The notes beneath the pieces were generated by a model. The model worked only from the letters and a program-made list of their open reading frames with translations, was not told the DNA's origin and made no database searches. Shown here piece after piece: positions 38,420 through 47,320 of a stretch of 64,000 nt of DNA. Every line of letters starts with the position of its first letter. Position 1 is the stretch's first letter. Origin of the DNA: Bacillus andreraoultii (GTDB lineage: Bacteria > Bacillota > Bacilli > Bacillales > Caldibacillaceae); the NCBI RefSeq assembly GCF_001244735.1, contig NZ_LN868937.1, forward strand, positions 1,048,893 to 1,112,892. The letters run 5' to 3'. The position numbers and the translations under genes are program-made.

Positions 38420-39079
38420 CTAATCATGGTTGATTACATGTAGATAGCGATACACACTGGATTCCGACATTCCCATCACTTTCGCAACTTCATTAATTGT
38501 ACCTTTCACATCAAACACACCATATTCTTTTAATTTGGAAATAGCGAGTTTCTTTTGATCAGGTGATAAATGAGCTCCGGATTCTAATATATCTTGGTCT
38601 ATTACAGAATATATAATGTTCTGAATATTATCAGTAAGCTTTTCTACAGGTTGTTCTAATTCTGTCTTTTTATCTATATAGGCAATATCCCAGCTAAGAT
38701 TAGCTAATTTTAATACATCTTTTGCTACTTTTCGATAAACTTCTGCATCAAAATTGATACATAGAAGACCTTGTAATTCACCTTTACTATTTTTAATAAA
38801 CAAAGTGGATGATCGGAATTTTTTCCCTTTTGGTCCCTCACCAACATAATTAACAACATAATCCTTTTTTAAGTATACTTTATCCTCGATTAATTTTTTC
38901 GCATAGTTTGTTAAAGGACTATTCATCGACCTCCCACTAATTTCTCCATTAACAATATAACCAACGTGGGACCCTCCATCAGGTTCTAAAACATGCAAAA
39001 CAAATTCATGATGGGTTCCAAAAATTTCTCCAAAAAACATCATTATATTTTTATAGTGTCGAAAAATTTCTTTATCCAA
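38420..39079 (-). CDS. YheO-like PAS/HTH transcriptional regulator
   Basis: A 219-residue regulator with an N-terminal YheO-type PAS-like domain (about residues 1-125, HEFVLHVLEPDGGSHVG and GLLCINFD). The C-terminal helix-turn-helix lies at about 155-217 (GTINEVAKVMGMSESSVYRYL). Relatives control amino acid catabolism, for example DauR for D-arginine. It diverges from the serine dehydratase operon, so serine use is the likely target. The ATG has AGGAGGAG upstream. The plus-strand gap before it (38250-38419) shows no gene. Confidence 0.8.
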   Translation of the reverse strand: MDKEIFRHYKNIMMFFGEIFGTHHEFVLHVLEPDGGSHVGYIVNGEISGRSMNSPLTNYAKKLIEDKVYLKKDYVVNYVGEGPKGKKFRSSTLFIKNSKGELQGLLCINFDAEVYRKVAKDVLKLANLSWDIAYIDKKTELEQPVEKLTDNIQNIIYSVIDQDILESGAHLSPDQKKLAISKLKEYGVFDVKGTINEVAKVMGMSESSVYRYLHVINHD

Positions 39080-39411
39080 TTGAGGACTCCTCCTTCATTT
39101 AATTATCATTTTAATCATAAAGTTAAGGATGTTAAGAGATTCACAAGATCTGCAAAAATTATCCTAAAGTAACTTACAAGAAAGTCTATTTACGTATGCA
39201 GTTTTCTTATTTTGATAAGAAAATATTATTATCAAATAAAACAAAATGATTAGATAGTTTAAGACGGATAAAGATGAGCTTAGCTTTCCAAGGCATAAAG
39301 AACGAATTTGGCAATAAATACGTTATTCATACACATTATAGCAAATTTTATAAACAAGCCAATATGTTATAAGAAAATATTTTTATAAGAATAATTTTTT
39401 ACAATAATATA

Positions 39412-39440
39412 TTGACACTAGATTTTTTATGTGATAATTT
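39412..39440 (+). promoter_or_regulatory. Candidate promoter of the serine operon
   Basis: TTGACA at 39412-39417 with TAATTT (39435-39440) at 17 bp, or GATAAT at 15 bp. A transcript from here would have a leader of about 380 nt. The gap 39080-39411 is AT-rich and holds no gene. Confidence 0.5.
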
Positions 39441-39444
39441 TAAC

Positions 39445-39830
39445 TTGTGGTAAGAAATTATTACATCAATAAACTTTTATTATCGTTTAAATCATTATCT
39501 AGATAATAAGTTATTAAAAGGTCAATTTCGTATTTTAATAGGATTCATATAGGAGGGACATTCAAAACAGTAAACACGAATGAGAATCTCTGAAAGCGGT
39601 CGTATTTTTAAAAAAATGAAAACATAGTTTGAAAGGGATCGGGTGAGTAGTAGAAACCCAACGTGTATGAATCAGTAAAAATATAAGTGGTAGTTTTGCA
39701 AGTGATAGGAGTATTTAAATCGATAATATTCCGGTTATTAATGGCAATATTGAAAGCACTTTCACTATGAGGCGCATGTTTTCACTGTTAAAAAAATTTA
39801 TACAAACAACTTCAATAAGGAGGATTAGCC
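39445..39830 (+). other. Long leader of the serine operon
   Basis: About 385 nt between the candidate promoter and sdaAB without an open frame. It contains a palindrome ATTATCTAGATAAT near 39492, an AGGAGGGACATTC start-like site near 39552 with no frame behind it, and the cre at 39751. No known riboswitch motif was recognised. Confidence 0.4.
39751..39764. promoter_or_regulatory. cre site upstream of sdaAB
   Basis: TGAAAGCACTTTCA differs from the ideal palindrome TGAAAGCGCTTTCA only at one central base. It is 67 bp before the sdaAB start and inside the presumed leader, a position suited to roadblock repression by CcpA. Confidence 0.75.
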
Positions 39831-40523
39831 ATGAACGTAGTCACAATGAAGGAAAAAAAGAATGTTAGTTATAAAAGTTGTTTTGACGTAATAGGACCAG
39901 TGATGATTGGCCCATCAAGTTCACATACGGCAGGTGCTTTAGCGATTGGGTTGGTTGCAAATAAGTTGTTTCAAGGACTTCCGAAAAAAATTATTGTGGA
40001 ATATTATGAGTCATTTGCGGAAACTCATAAAGGTCATGGTACTGACTTTGCTATTATTTCAGGAATCTTAGGTTTTGATACGGACGATAGTAGGGTACCT
40101 GACGCGATTAAAATAGCAGAATCTCAAGGGATTGAAATCTCCTTTATAGAAAAGACGGGAGACAGTCCAGCAGGTCATCCAAATACGGCAGATATATATC
40201 TTGAAGATGATAGTAAATCTATTCGAGTAGTAGGAATATCAGTCGGTGGCGGCATGATTAAAGTAAAACAGATTGAAATCGATGGATTTAGTTTTCATCC
40301 TGAAGGTTCATTGCCAATTCTGATAGCGATTTCAGATAAAAGCACGCTTGAGTTTGAATTGCGCAGGATTCTTAAAACAAATGAACAAGAAATTAATCAT
40401 GTGATCAATTTGGAAAAGCAAGGAAAGTGTTTGTATGCTTTCGAACTAGATTCACAATTGAGTAGTGTTGCACGGAAAGAATTAGAGACTCTAAGTGATA
40501 TAGCGAATATTATCGTACTTTAA
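39831..40523 (+). CDS. sdaAB: L-serine dehydratase beta subunit
   Basis: Non-catalytic partner of the iron-sulfur L-serine dehydratase that converts serine to pyruvate and ammonia. The 230-residue chain has the SDH beta motif DVIGPVMIGPSSSHTAGA (about residues 17-34) and an ACT domain at the C-terminus (about 148-222). AAGGAGG precedes the ATG. sdaAA follows after 21 bp. Confidence 0.94.
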   Translation: MNVVTMKEKKNVSYKSCFDVIGPVMIGPSSSHTAGALAIGLVANKLFQGLPKKIIVEYYESFAETHKGHGTDFAIISGILGFDTDDSRVPDAIKIAESQGIEISFIEKTGDSPAGHPNTADIYLEDDSKSIRVVGISVGGGMIKVKQIEIDGFSFHPEGSLPILIAISDKSTLEFELRRILKTNEQEINHVINLEKQGKCLYAFELDSQLSSVARKELETLSDIANIIVL

Positions 40524-40544
40524 TACGTCAAGGGGGTAACAAAT

Positions 40545-41444
40545 ATGTATATGTCTATTAAAGAAATTATCAATGCAGCAATTGAAAGAAAAAAACCAAT
40601 CTACGAATTAGCGATTGAACAGGAAATTGAAGTAACAAAATCAACGTATGATGAAGTATGGAAGAGGATGGAAAAGAATCTAGAAACGATGGAAAATGCT
40701 GCAAATAGAAGTATTGAAGGAGATGGCGTGTTTTCTCCGACTGGGTTAACTGGTGGAGATGCGGTGAAAATTAAAAAATATCGTGAAGCAGGAAAAACGC
40801 TTTCTGGAGATTTGATGATGCATGGCGTCCAAAATGCAGTCGGTACAAATGAAGTAAATGCGGCGATGGGAGTTATTTGTGCAACGCCAACAGCTGGGGC
40901 AAGTGGAACCATTCCAGGCGTACTATTTACGATTAAAGATTCGTTACAGTTAAGTCGTGAAGATCAAATTCATTTTCTCTTCACTTCAGCGTTATTTGGG
41001 ATGATTGTCGCTAACAATGCGTGTATTGCTGGAGCTCTAGGTGGATGTCAGGCAGAAGTAGGCAGCGCTTCCGCAATGGCGGCAGCAGCAGCAGTGGAAG
41101 CTGCCGGGGGGACACCTGAACAATCAGCACATGCATTTTCAACTGCACTACAAAATTTATTAGGTTTAGTTTGTGATCCTGTTGCAGGTTTAGTCGAAAT
41201 TCCTTGTGTAAAGAGAAATGCAGTAGGAACAGCAAATGCTTTAGTAGCAGCGGATTTAGCATTAGCTGGTGTAAACAACCTCATTGATGCTGATGAAGTC
41301 GTTGAAGCTATGTATCGAGTTGGTAGAAGAATGCCTCGTGAATTAAGAGAAACTGGTTTAGGTGGAGTTGCAGCCACACCAACAGGAGTTGCCATTCGAA
41401 ATAAAATATTTGGGAAGAACAATAATACGGTAGACCAATCGTAA
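40545..41444 (+). CDS. sdaAA: L-serine dehydratase alpha subunit
   Basis: Catalytic subunit of the 4Fe-4S L-serine dehydratase. Of 299 residues, the cluster and active-site cysteines lie in NNACIAGALGGCQAEVGSAS, LGLVCDPVAGL and EIPCVKRNA. TGLTGGDAVKIKKY and ATPTAGASGTIPGV are family signatures. AAGGGGG lies 8 nt before the ATG; a second ATG two codons on is possible. Co-transcribed with sdaAB and the transporter. Confidence 0.95.
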   Translation: MYMSIKEIINAAIERKKPIYELAIEQEIEVTKSTYDEVWKRMEKNLETMENAANRSIEGDGVFSPTGLTGGDAVKIKKYREAGKTLSGDLMMHGVQNAVGTNEVNAAMGVICATPTAGASGTIPGVLFTIKDSLQLSREDQIHFLFTSALFGMIVANNACIAGALGGCQAEVGSASAMAAAAAVEAAGGTPEQSAHAFSTALQNLLGLVCDPVAGLVEIPCVKRNAVGTANALVAADLALAGVNNLIDADEVVEAMYRVGRRMPRELRETGLGGVAATPTGVAIRNKIFGKNNNTVDQS

Positions 41445-41519
41445 CAAACATTTACTATCATTTTATTGTGAAATAGTAAACAATTTTTGTCATTCGTACA
41501 TCAAAAGGAGGAATATAAA

Positions 41520-42848
41520 ATGAGTCATAATGCAGCAAAAGTGCGTGAATATGATAATACTGTTAAAGATGTTAAAGAATATAAAGATCCGAATAAATGG
41601 CATATGCAAGATACCACTTGGGCGATGAGCCTTTTTGGAACAGCAATTGGAGCAGGTGTACTCTTTTTACCTATTAATGCTGGGGCAGGAGGCATTTTAT
41701 CCTTACTTTTAATTACCGTACTTGCATTCCCTGTTATGTATTTTTCACATAGAGCGATGGCTAAAATGATTTACTCTTCTGAATCAGCTAGTGAAGGAAT
41801 TACAGCTACTGTTAGAGAGTACTTCGGAAAAAAAGCAAGTACAGTTTTCGACATTGTCTACTTCTTTTCCATTTATGCGATATTGCTTATGTACGCGGTT
41901 TCGCTAACTAATACAACAGGTAGCTTTATGGAACACCAATTGCACATTGCAACACCACCTAGAATTATCTTATCATTAATATTAGTACTCGCACTTATCT
42001 TTATCGTAAACTTTGGTCATGATGTAACTGTAAAAGTTATGAGTTGGCTTGTCTATCCATTTATTGCAGCACTCGTGTTATTATCTTTATATTTAATTCC
42101 ACAATGGGATTTATCAAACTTAACTTTAGGTGGTAATTTTACAAATGACGCTGGAGGAGTGGGAATTAAAGAATTTTTGGGAATGGCTTGGTTTATCTTA
42201 CCAATCATTGTTTTCTCATTTAACCATTCACCAATGATTTCTACTTTTGTTGTCAAACAACGGGAAACTTATGGTATCGAAAATGTAGACCGTAAATCTG
42301 CACAAATTCAAAAAGTATGTTATATCCTTACGATTTCAGTTGTATTATTCTTTGTATACAGTACAGTTCTAAGCGTAACTTCTGGTGACCTTGCTCTTGC
42401 AAAAGAACAAAACTTGCCAATTCTTTCATACCTTGCAAATAAATTTAGTATGCCATTATTCGCATATGCAGCACCAATCATTGCGATTATTGCTGTGACG
42501 AAATCTTTCCTTGGTCATTATGTTGGTGCATATGAAGGATTAGAAGATATTATAATACAAGCTGCTAAATCTCGAGGCAAAGACATAAATAGTAAAACAG
42601 TAAAGAATATTATCATTGGATTTATGATTGTAACATGCTGGATTGTTGCTTATGTAAACCCAAGTATCCTTGATTTAATCGATATGATTAACGCACCATT
42701 AATAGCGCTTATTTTATTCCTATTACCAATGTATGCAATCTATAAAGTACCTGCATTAGCTAAATACAGAAAAAATTATGCAAGTAACGCTTTTGTAATC
42801 TTTATCGGAATATTAGTTGTTTTATCAAGTATTAAAGCATTCTTCTAA
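41520..42848 (+). CDS. sdaC: Serine transporter, SdaC-like (HAAAP family)
   Basis: Probable proton-serine symporter feeding the dehydratase. A 442-residue protein with about 11 membrane segments after a hydrophilic N-terminus (about 45 residues). The opening WAMSLFGTAIGAGVLFLPIN and SFNHSPMIS are typical of the hydroxy/aromatic amino acid permease family. The ATG at 41520 follows AAAGGAGG; the frame reaches 11 codons further without a site. Serine rather than threonine is inferred from the operon. Confidence 0.88.
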   Translation: MSHNAAKVREYDNTVKDVKEYKDPNKWHMQDTTWAMSLFGTAIGAGVLFLPINAGAGGILSLLLITVLAFPVMYFSHRAMAKMIYSSESASEGITATVREYFGKKASTVFDIVYFFSIYAILLMYAVSLTNTTGSFMEHQLHIATPPRIILSLILVLALIFIVNFGHDVTVKVMSWLVYPFIAALVLLSLYLIPQWDLSNLTLGGNFTNDAGGVGIKEFLGMAWFILPIIVFSFNHSPMISTFVVKQRETYGIENVDRKSAQIQKVCYILTISVVLFFVYSTVLSVTSGDLALAKEQNLPILSYLANKFSMPLFAYAAPIIAIIAVTKSFLGHYVGAYEGLEDIIIQAAKSRGKDINSKTVKNIIIGFMIVTCWIVAYVNPSILDLIDMINAPLIALILFLLPMYAIYKVPALAKYRKNYASNAFVIFIGILVVLSSIKAFF

Positions 42849-42886
42849 CTGACTAAATATTTTACTCGCCATCATCGTTTTATTGA

Positions 42887-42928
42887 ATCCCCCAATTAGA
42901 GTAAAGACTTTAATTGGGGGATTTTTAT
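42887..42928 (+). terminator. Terminator of the serine operon
   Basis: ATCCCCCAATT (42887-42897) pairs with AATTGGGGGAT (42912-42922); TTTTATC follows. The gap 42929-43159 shows no gene. Confidence 0.85.
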
Positions 42929-43159
42929 CATTTGGTGTTTTAGTTATTCTTGAGAAAATACACTATTCTTAGCACATAATCAATGATGAGTTAACTATTT
43001 GTACACGATTTCTATTTTTCTACTTGGTTCTAGACTAAACAAATATAAAGATAGTTAGGAGTCGTGTGTTTTTTTGAGTCTTTTATTAACCCCAACATTT
43101 ATTATAGAACCCTAAAATATAACGATATGAAAATATTAATATGAGCGTTGAAAATTGCA

Positions 43160-43768
43160 TTAATCATATATTCTAGTATTATAAGTATTTTTAGTAATAA
43201 GTTTTTTACGTTTACTATCTTTATAATATCTAATTTCACCCTTTATTTCTGCCCCTGATACAGCTGGTCTTATCCATTTTTTTTCGGTGTAATAGATTGT
43301 TGGTGCACCTGAACTAATAATTACACTTGCTGCACTAAGAAATGCTCCTGCTGGACCTCCAAATATAGATGCAAGGGCTGCTGCTAAGGCTCCTGCTGAT
43401 AAAGTTGCGACTTTAGTACTGCCCTTTTTCTCCCCCATATAAATCCATTTTGTGGATAATGTTGTAAAATTATTATTTTCATATTTCGTTATTGTTTTTT
43501 CAAAAGTAACTTTATTTCCATTAATGAAAAGTTCATCATTAATAAAGTTATAGGTCACAGTGGTGGTACCACCTTTTTCATAAAGAATATATTGCCTAAT
43601 TTCATCTGTGACAGTGTAATCATACTTAATTTTTTCCCCTTCAACATACAAATATGCTGAATGGGTCTTTAAATTCGTTGAAGCACTTGTTTGGGTAGGA
43701 AATATTGCTGCACTAAGAAGTAACAATATCAAACTAAGTTTAACAGAAATTAAAAAGAAAGTATACAT
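43160..43768 (-). CDS. Secreted protein of unknown function
   Basis: A 202-residue protein with a signal peptide (LSLILLLLSAAIFPTQTSAS, residues about 11-30). It has a beta-rich middle (about 35-110), a glycine/alanine-rich hydrophobic stretch (ALAAALASIFGGPAGAFLSA, about 129-148) and a basic C-terminus. I do not recognise a family. The hydrophobic stretch could be a membrane insertion or bacteriocin-like element, which is speculation. No Shine-Dalgarno site precedes the ATG, and a TATAAT lies only about 24 nt upstream, so the mRNA would be nearly leaderless or the 5' end is damaged. Confidence 0.6.
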   Translation of the reverse strand: MYTFFLISVKLSLILLLLSAAIFPTQTSASTNLKTHSAYLYVEGEKIKYDYTVTDEIRQYILYEKGGTTTVTYNFINDELFINGNKVTFEKTITKYENNNFTTLSTKWIYMGEKKGSTKVATLSAGALAAALASIFGGPAGAFLSAASVIISSGAPTIYYTEKKWIRPAVSGAEIKGEIRYYKDSKRKKLITKNTYNTRIYD

Positions 43769-43834
43769 TTTTTAGAAAAAATAGTATATTATAAACTAAG
43801 GTTTATTGTTATGTTAATGTCTGCTAATTAATTT

Positions 43835-44927
43835 TGAACACTTTCCTTCCCAAAGTGCTTAGGGATGCTTGTTCATCTATCTTAAATTCATCTAATGATT
43901 TAATATAAGGGAATTTTGCCCATTTTAGGCGTCTTTCTTAAGTGCTGCTTTTCGACGGCGTGCACTTCTACTGGTCTCTTTTTAGTTGTATTATGAATAT
44001 TATAGTTTCCTGTTCGATTCAACCATGCTACACACTTCTCATTCCAAGACTCTAAATTTGGAAATACCCTGTTTTTTGCGAAATTCTTTTTTACATACTG
44101 TACTACATTTTCTATTTTCCCTTTAGTTTGGGGATCCGCTTTTCTACAAAGGTAGATACGAAATCCGCGTTCTTGCTTATATGCTTGGAATTGCCCAGTT
44201 AAAAGTATATCTCCTGCATTTTCACTTACCGTTATCAGATGGTCTTGATCATAAACAATTTCTTCTGGAATCCCTCCAAAAAACTCAAATGCTTTTTCAT
44301 GACAACGAATTGTATCCTTCGTGGTAAACGGTCTGTCTAACCACTCCACATACTTATAACGAGAATGCGAGAGTACAAAGGTAATAAAATATAATTTTAC
44401 TGGTTTTTTATCTTGCGTATATACAGTCATTCCCCCCCCAATCCACCTGAATTTGTTGACCCATCGGTAGCTCTTCCACGGCTTCAAAATCCCGAGTACG
44501 TACAACCTTTGGGATATGATAAATATCCCTTATCTCGCTCACATAGCTTCGAATGGTACTTGAGCCAACTTGTATTTTAGGATATCGCTCCTTTAACCAG
44601 TCTTCCACTTGTGCCGAAGACATGTCTGGATTTTCTCGTAACCAACCTAGTATTTTATCATGGTAAGGTTCTTACTATTTCCTCCTACTTTTGCTTGAAA
44701 TGACGTATTCATTAGCTTCTTCAAACGTCATATTTAAATATTTATAGACTGTGTTTCTAGATATATTTAATTTCTTTGCGATAGCAGCAATCTTAAATCC
44801 TTGTTTTTTTAATTGATGTACCTCAACGAACAACAGTAATTTTTCCACCTTTCCAATCCTCCAGTTAAACATTATTGATCGATTCATAATAGCTTAACTG
44901 TAGAACTTTTGGTTAAAAAGTGTTCAA
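43835..44927 (-). mobile_element. Decayed IS21-family remnant
   Basis: Ends carry the inverted block TTTTGAACACTTT (left, near 43833) and AAAAAGTGTTCAATTT (right, near 44915), consistent with IS21 end repeats. It contains only a broken istA; no istB is present. It differs in sequence from the intact IS21 at 18154-20600. Confidence 0.65.
43900..44887 (-). pseudogene. IS21 istA, frameshifted and truncated
   Basis: Three leftward pieces read in order as one IstA. First, MNRSIMFNWRIGKVEKLLLF with an HTH (IAAIAKKLNISRNTVYKYL). Second, MSSAQVEDWLKERYPKIQV to GQQIQVDWGG. Third, TQDKKPVKLYFITFVLSHSR through EEIVYDQDHLI and KADPQTKGKIENVVQYVKKN. Shifts lie near 44440 and 44670. The C-terminal third of a normal IstA and istB are missing. 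Confidence 0.85.
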
Positions 44928-45607
44928 TTTTATCTGGCGGAAACTGTTAATTTTAGTTTAGCAGTTACAACAAACAGGAATTAATATTCTAGCTCCTTAA
45001 TTGGGAATTTAATAATCATATTAAAGATAAAATTGCATTAAGATACATTTCCTATAATAGTAAAAAGACCTTTTTAATGGTTAATGAGATAAATAATTCT
45101 GTGATATATATATAATAAATATAAGTGAAAGCTTGAAGGCGTTGCAATAAAGGTAGCGCTTTTTGTGGTTTCAAAATTTAAAAGTATTCACTCCTATTTT
45201 AAATTTATAGTAGAATTGTGTTACTGCCTGAATTTTACATAAACATGATATATAATGGAAAGACTCGGCAATCATGATTCTAAGGATTAGATCACAGGTG
45301 TTAAAATGACAGTAACTCCTAGGTCTCCATCAGGTTATCCGGAACCAAATATAACATACACAAGATATTAAAACTAAAAAAAGTTAGGAAGAAAATTATG
45401 AGAAAAACGTGAATGATAAATCTTATCGGATGGACGTTTATAATTTTTCTGACAATAGGAGTAATATTCTTTTCAGAACAATTTGATGGGTAACTACTAG
45501 TATTTGGTGGCTTATTTGTCTACTCATTGGTATGTTTTTAATTTTATAAAAGTATAAACCGAGAAAATAGTTTGTGCGCCAAGTGTATAATAAACCAAAA
45601 AAATCAT
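44928..45607. other. Gap with decayed small frames
   Basis: About 680 bp without an intact gene. Apart from the short membrane-protein remnant at 45409-45547, I see nothing certain here. Confidence 0.5.
45409..45547 (+). pseudogene. Possible small membrane protein remnant
   Basis: A plus-strand frame reads MINLIGWTFIIFLTIGVIFF, then SEQFDG and TAA, then LLVFGGLFVYSLVCF and TAA. Two hydrophobic segments separated by a stop suggest a decayed two-helix protein. No clear ribosome-binding site. Confidence 0.3.
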
Positions 45608-45652
45608 AAAAAACCCAGAAAACATTGATGTATCAAAGTTTCTGGGTTTTTT
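45608..45652. terminator. Terminator of rpsD
   Basis: AAAACCCAGAAA pairs with TTTCTGGGTTTT around a 17-nt loop, with A and T runs on either side, so it can work in both directions. Confidence 0.85.
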
Positions 45653-45679
45653 ATTATTGAATAATACAAAGTGTTTTTA

Positions 45680-46282
45680 TTAACGAGAATAGAACTCAAC
45701 GATGAACGCTTCGTTAATTTCTGCAGGAAGTTCAGAACGTTCTGGTAAACGATTATAAGTACCTTCTAATTTATCAGCATCGAAAGTTAAGTAATCTGGT
45801 ACAAAGTTTGTTACTTCGATTGCTTCTTTAATAATCGCTAAATTACGTGATTTTTCACGAACGCCGATTACTTGGCCAGGTTTTACGATATAAGATGGGA
45901 TATCAACACGACTTCCATCTACAAGAATATGACCATGGTTAACTAATTGACGTGCTTGACGACGAGTACGAGCTAAACCTAAACGGTAAACAAGGTTGTC
46001 AAGACGAGATTCAAGTAAAATCATGAAGTTTTCGCCATGAACACCTTTCATTTTACCAGCTTTAACAAATGTGTTGTGGAATTGACGTTCGTTTAAACCG
46101 TACATATAACGTAATTTTTGTTTTTCTTGTAATTGTAAACCGTATTCTGTTAATTTTTTACGTTGGTTTGGACCGTGTTGTCCTGGTGCATAAGGACGTT
46201 TCTCTAATTCTTTACCAGTACCGCTTAGTGAAATACCAAGACGACGGGATACTTTCCAACTTGAACCTGTATAACGAGCCAT
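45680..46282 (-). CDS. rpsD: 30S ribosomal protein S4
   Basis: Primary 16S rRNA-binding protein that nucleates 30S assembly and, in B. subtilis, represses its own mRNA. 200 residues. The N-terminus ([20 protein letters not shown]) lacks the zinc-binding cysteines of the other S4 type, so it is the zinc-free form. The S4 RNA-binding domain covers about residues 91-155 ([20 protein letters not shown]). AGGAGGAG lies upstream of the ATG. Confidence 0.98.
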   Translation of the reverse strand: MARYTGSSWKVSRRLGISLSGTGKELEKRPYAPGQHGPNQRKKLTEYGLQLQEKQKLRYMYGLNERQFHNTFVKAGKMKGVHGENFMILLESRLDNLVYRLGLARTRRQARQLVNHGHILVDGSRVDIPSYIVKPGQVIGVREKSRNLAIIKEAIEVTNFVPDYLTFDADKLEGTYNRLPERSELPAEINEAFIVEFYSR

Positions 46283-46522
46283 GAAAGCTCCTCCTTTATG
46301 TTTTTATTTTGGTAAAATAAAAACAGATGTCACATCATTTACCGCCATTTTGTTTTCATGTACCATCGCCCTAGCAGCAGAGGGTTACACGATACAGCTC
46401 ATATAAAGGATTAAAAATTTAAAAGGAAGGGATTATTTAATGCCGCGGGATCCCTATTATCTTTATATGACCAACAAAATGTACGAATAAACATGTACAC
46501 ATAGGCTGCAATATTTTACACA
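46283..46522 (-). ncRNA. rpsD 5' leader, probable S4 autoregulatory element
   Basis: About 240 nt of untranslated leader between a strong promoter and rpsD. Bacilli carry a pseudoknotted S4-binding leader here. The length and position fit, and a stem TTTTATTT/AAATAAAA lies near the ribosome-binding site. The exact S4 fold was not checked. Confidence 0.55.
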
Positions 46523-46528
46523 AAGTAT

Positions 46529-46557
46529 ATTATATGAAAATACATGTCTAATGTCAA
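46529..46557 (-). promoter_or_regulatory. Sigma-A promoter of rpsD
   Basis: On the minus strand, TTGACA (46552-46557), a 17-bp spacer and TATAAT (46529-46534), a full consensus match. Confidence 0.88.
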
Positions 46558-46676
46558 GAACAAGAAAACATATATGCAAAATATCAACGAACTGTTTATG
46601 ATCTACCATATAATTATAATGATTCATTTTATCTATGATATAATGAAAAATAAACAATTTATTTGAGAGTGTATAT

Positions 46677-47264
46677 ATGAAAGAAACGAAAAAGGAAAAA
46701 ACATTACGTATTACGTTAGTATTCTTATCGATTATTCTAGTTTTTATAGGCTTTTTATTACAACAGAAAGAAACAGAATATACCCAATTCGATCTGGAGA
46801 CTACGGTTGTACACGTTTCTGAAACAACAGAGGATCCTCCAGTAATTACGCTTTATAGACATTTGAAAGGAAAACATTTATTAATTACTTATCGAATCAA
46901 TTTGTTAGATGCGTATCACTTTGAGGTTTTATCGAAGAAGGAAATATTTGATGCCCCTAATGAACTTCAATCTGACAAAGAAACTCGAGGTGTATGGGTG
47001 CGTTTTGATGGAAAATGGGAATATTTCAATTCATTATTAGTTAAAGAAGACCGTAACCATCATTTCCGTAGTAAGGCAAAAGTTACATTGCCCTATAAAT
47101 TAACTGAAGAAAAAGGTAAAACAATCGTCAAATTAAAAAATGAACGACATACATTCGTACTACCTGATGACGAAATCTTACAAGCTATCTATCCGTTAAC
47201 AAGCGACCGTCGACTCTTGTTATTATTGCTTAAAGGTGATATAAAAGTATTAGTTCTAAAGTAA
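46677..47264 (+). CDS. Membrane-anchored protein of unknown function
   Basis: A 195-residue protein with one N-terminal membrane helix (about residues 11-29, ITLVFLSIILVFIGFLL) and an outside domain of mixed beta/helix. No family is recognised. A GAGAG site precedes the ATG. It diverges from rpsD and is followed 56 bp later by the diguanylate cyclase gene in the same direction, so the two may be co-transcribed. Confidence 0.75.
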   Translation: MKETKKEKTLRITLVFLSIILVFIGFLLQQKETEYTQFDLETTVVHVSETTEDPPVITLYRHLKGKHLLITYRINLLDAYHFEVLSKKEIFDAPNELQSDKETRGVWVRFDGKWEYFNSLLVKEDRNHHFRSKAKVTLPYKLTEEKGKTIVKLKNERHTFVLPDDEILQAIYPLTSDRRLLLLLLKGDIKVLVLK

Positions 47265-47320
47265 TAAACCGTTCAAGTAATATACATTTAAAATAAATAT
47301 AAATTATTCAGGTGAGGTAT

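Noticed and set aside
39445..39830. Glycine riboswitch in the serine operon leader
   Set aside because: None of the tandem aptamer motifs could be recognised, and the length is the only similarity.
41011..41461. Minus-strand frames of 83 and 137 codons opposite sdaAA
   Set aside because: Shadows of the alanine-rich sdaAA frame.
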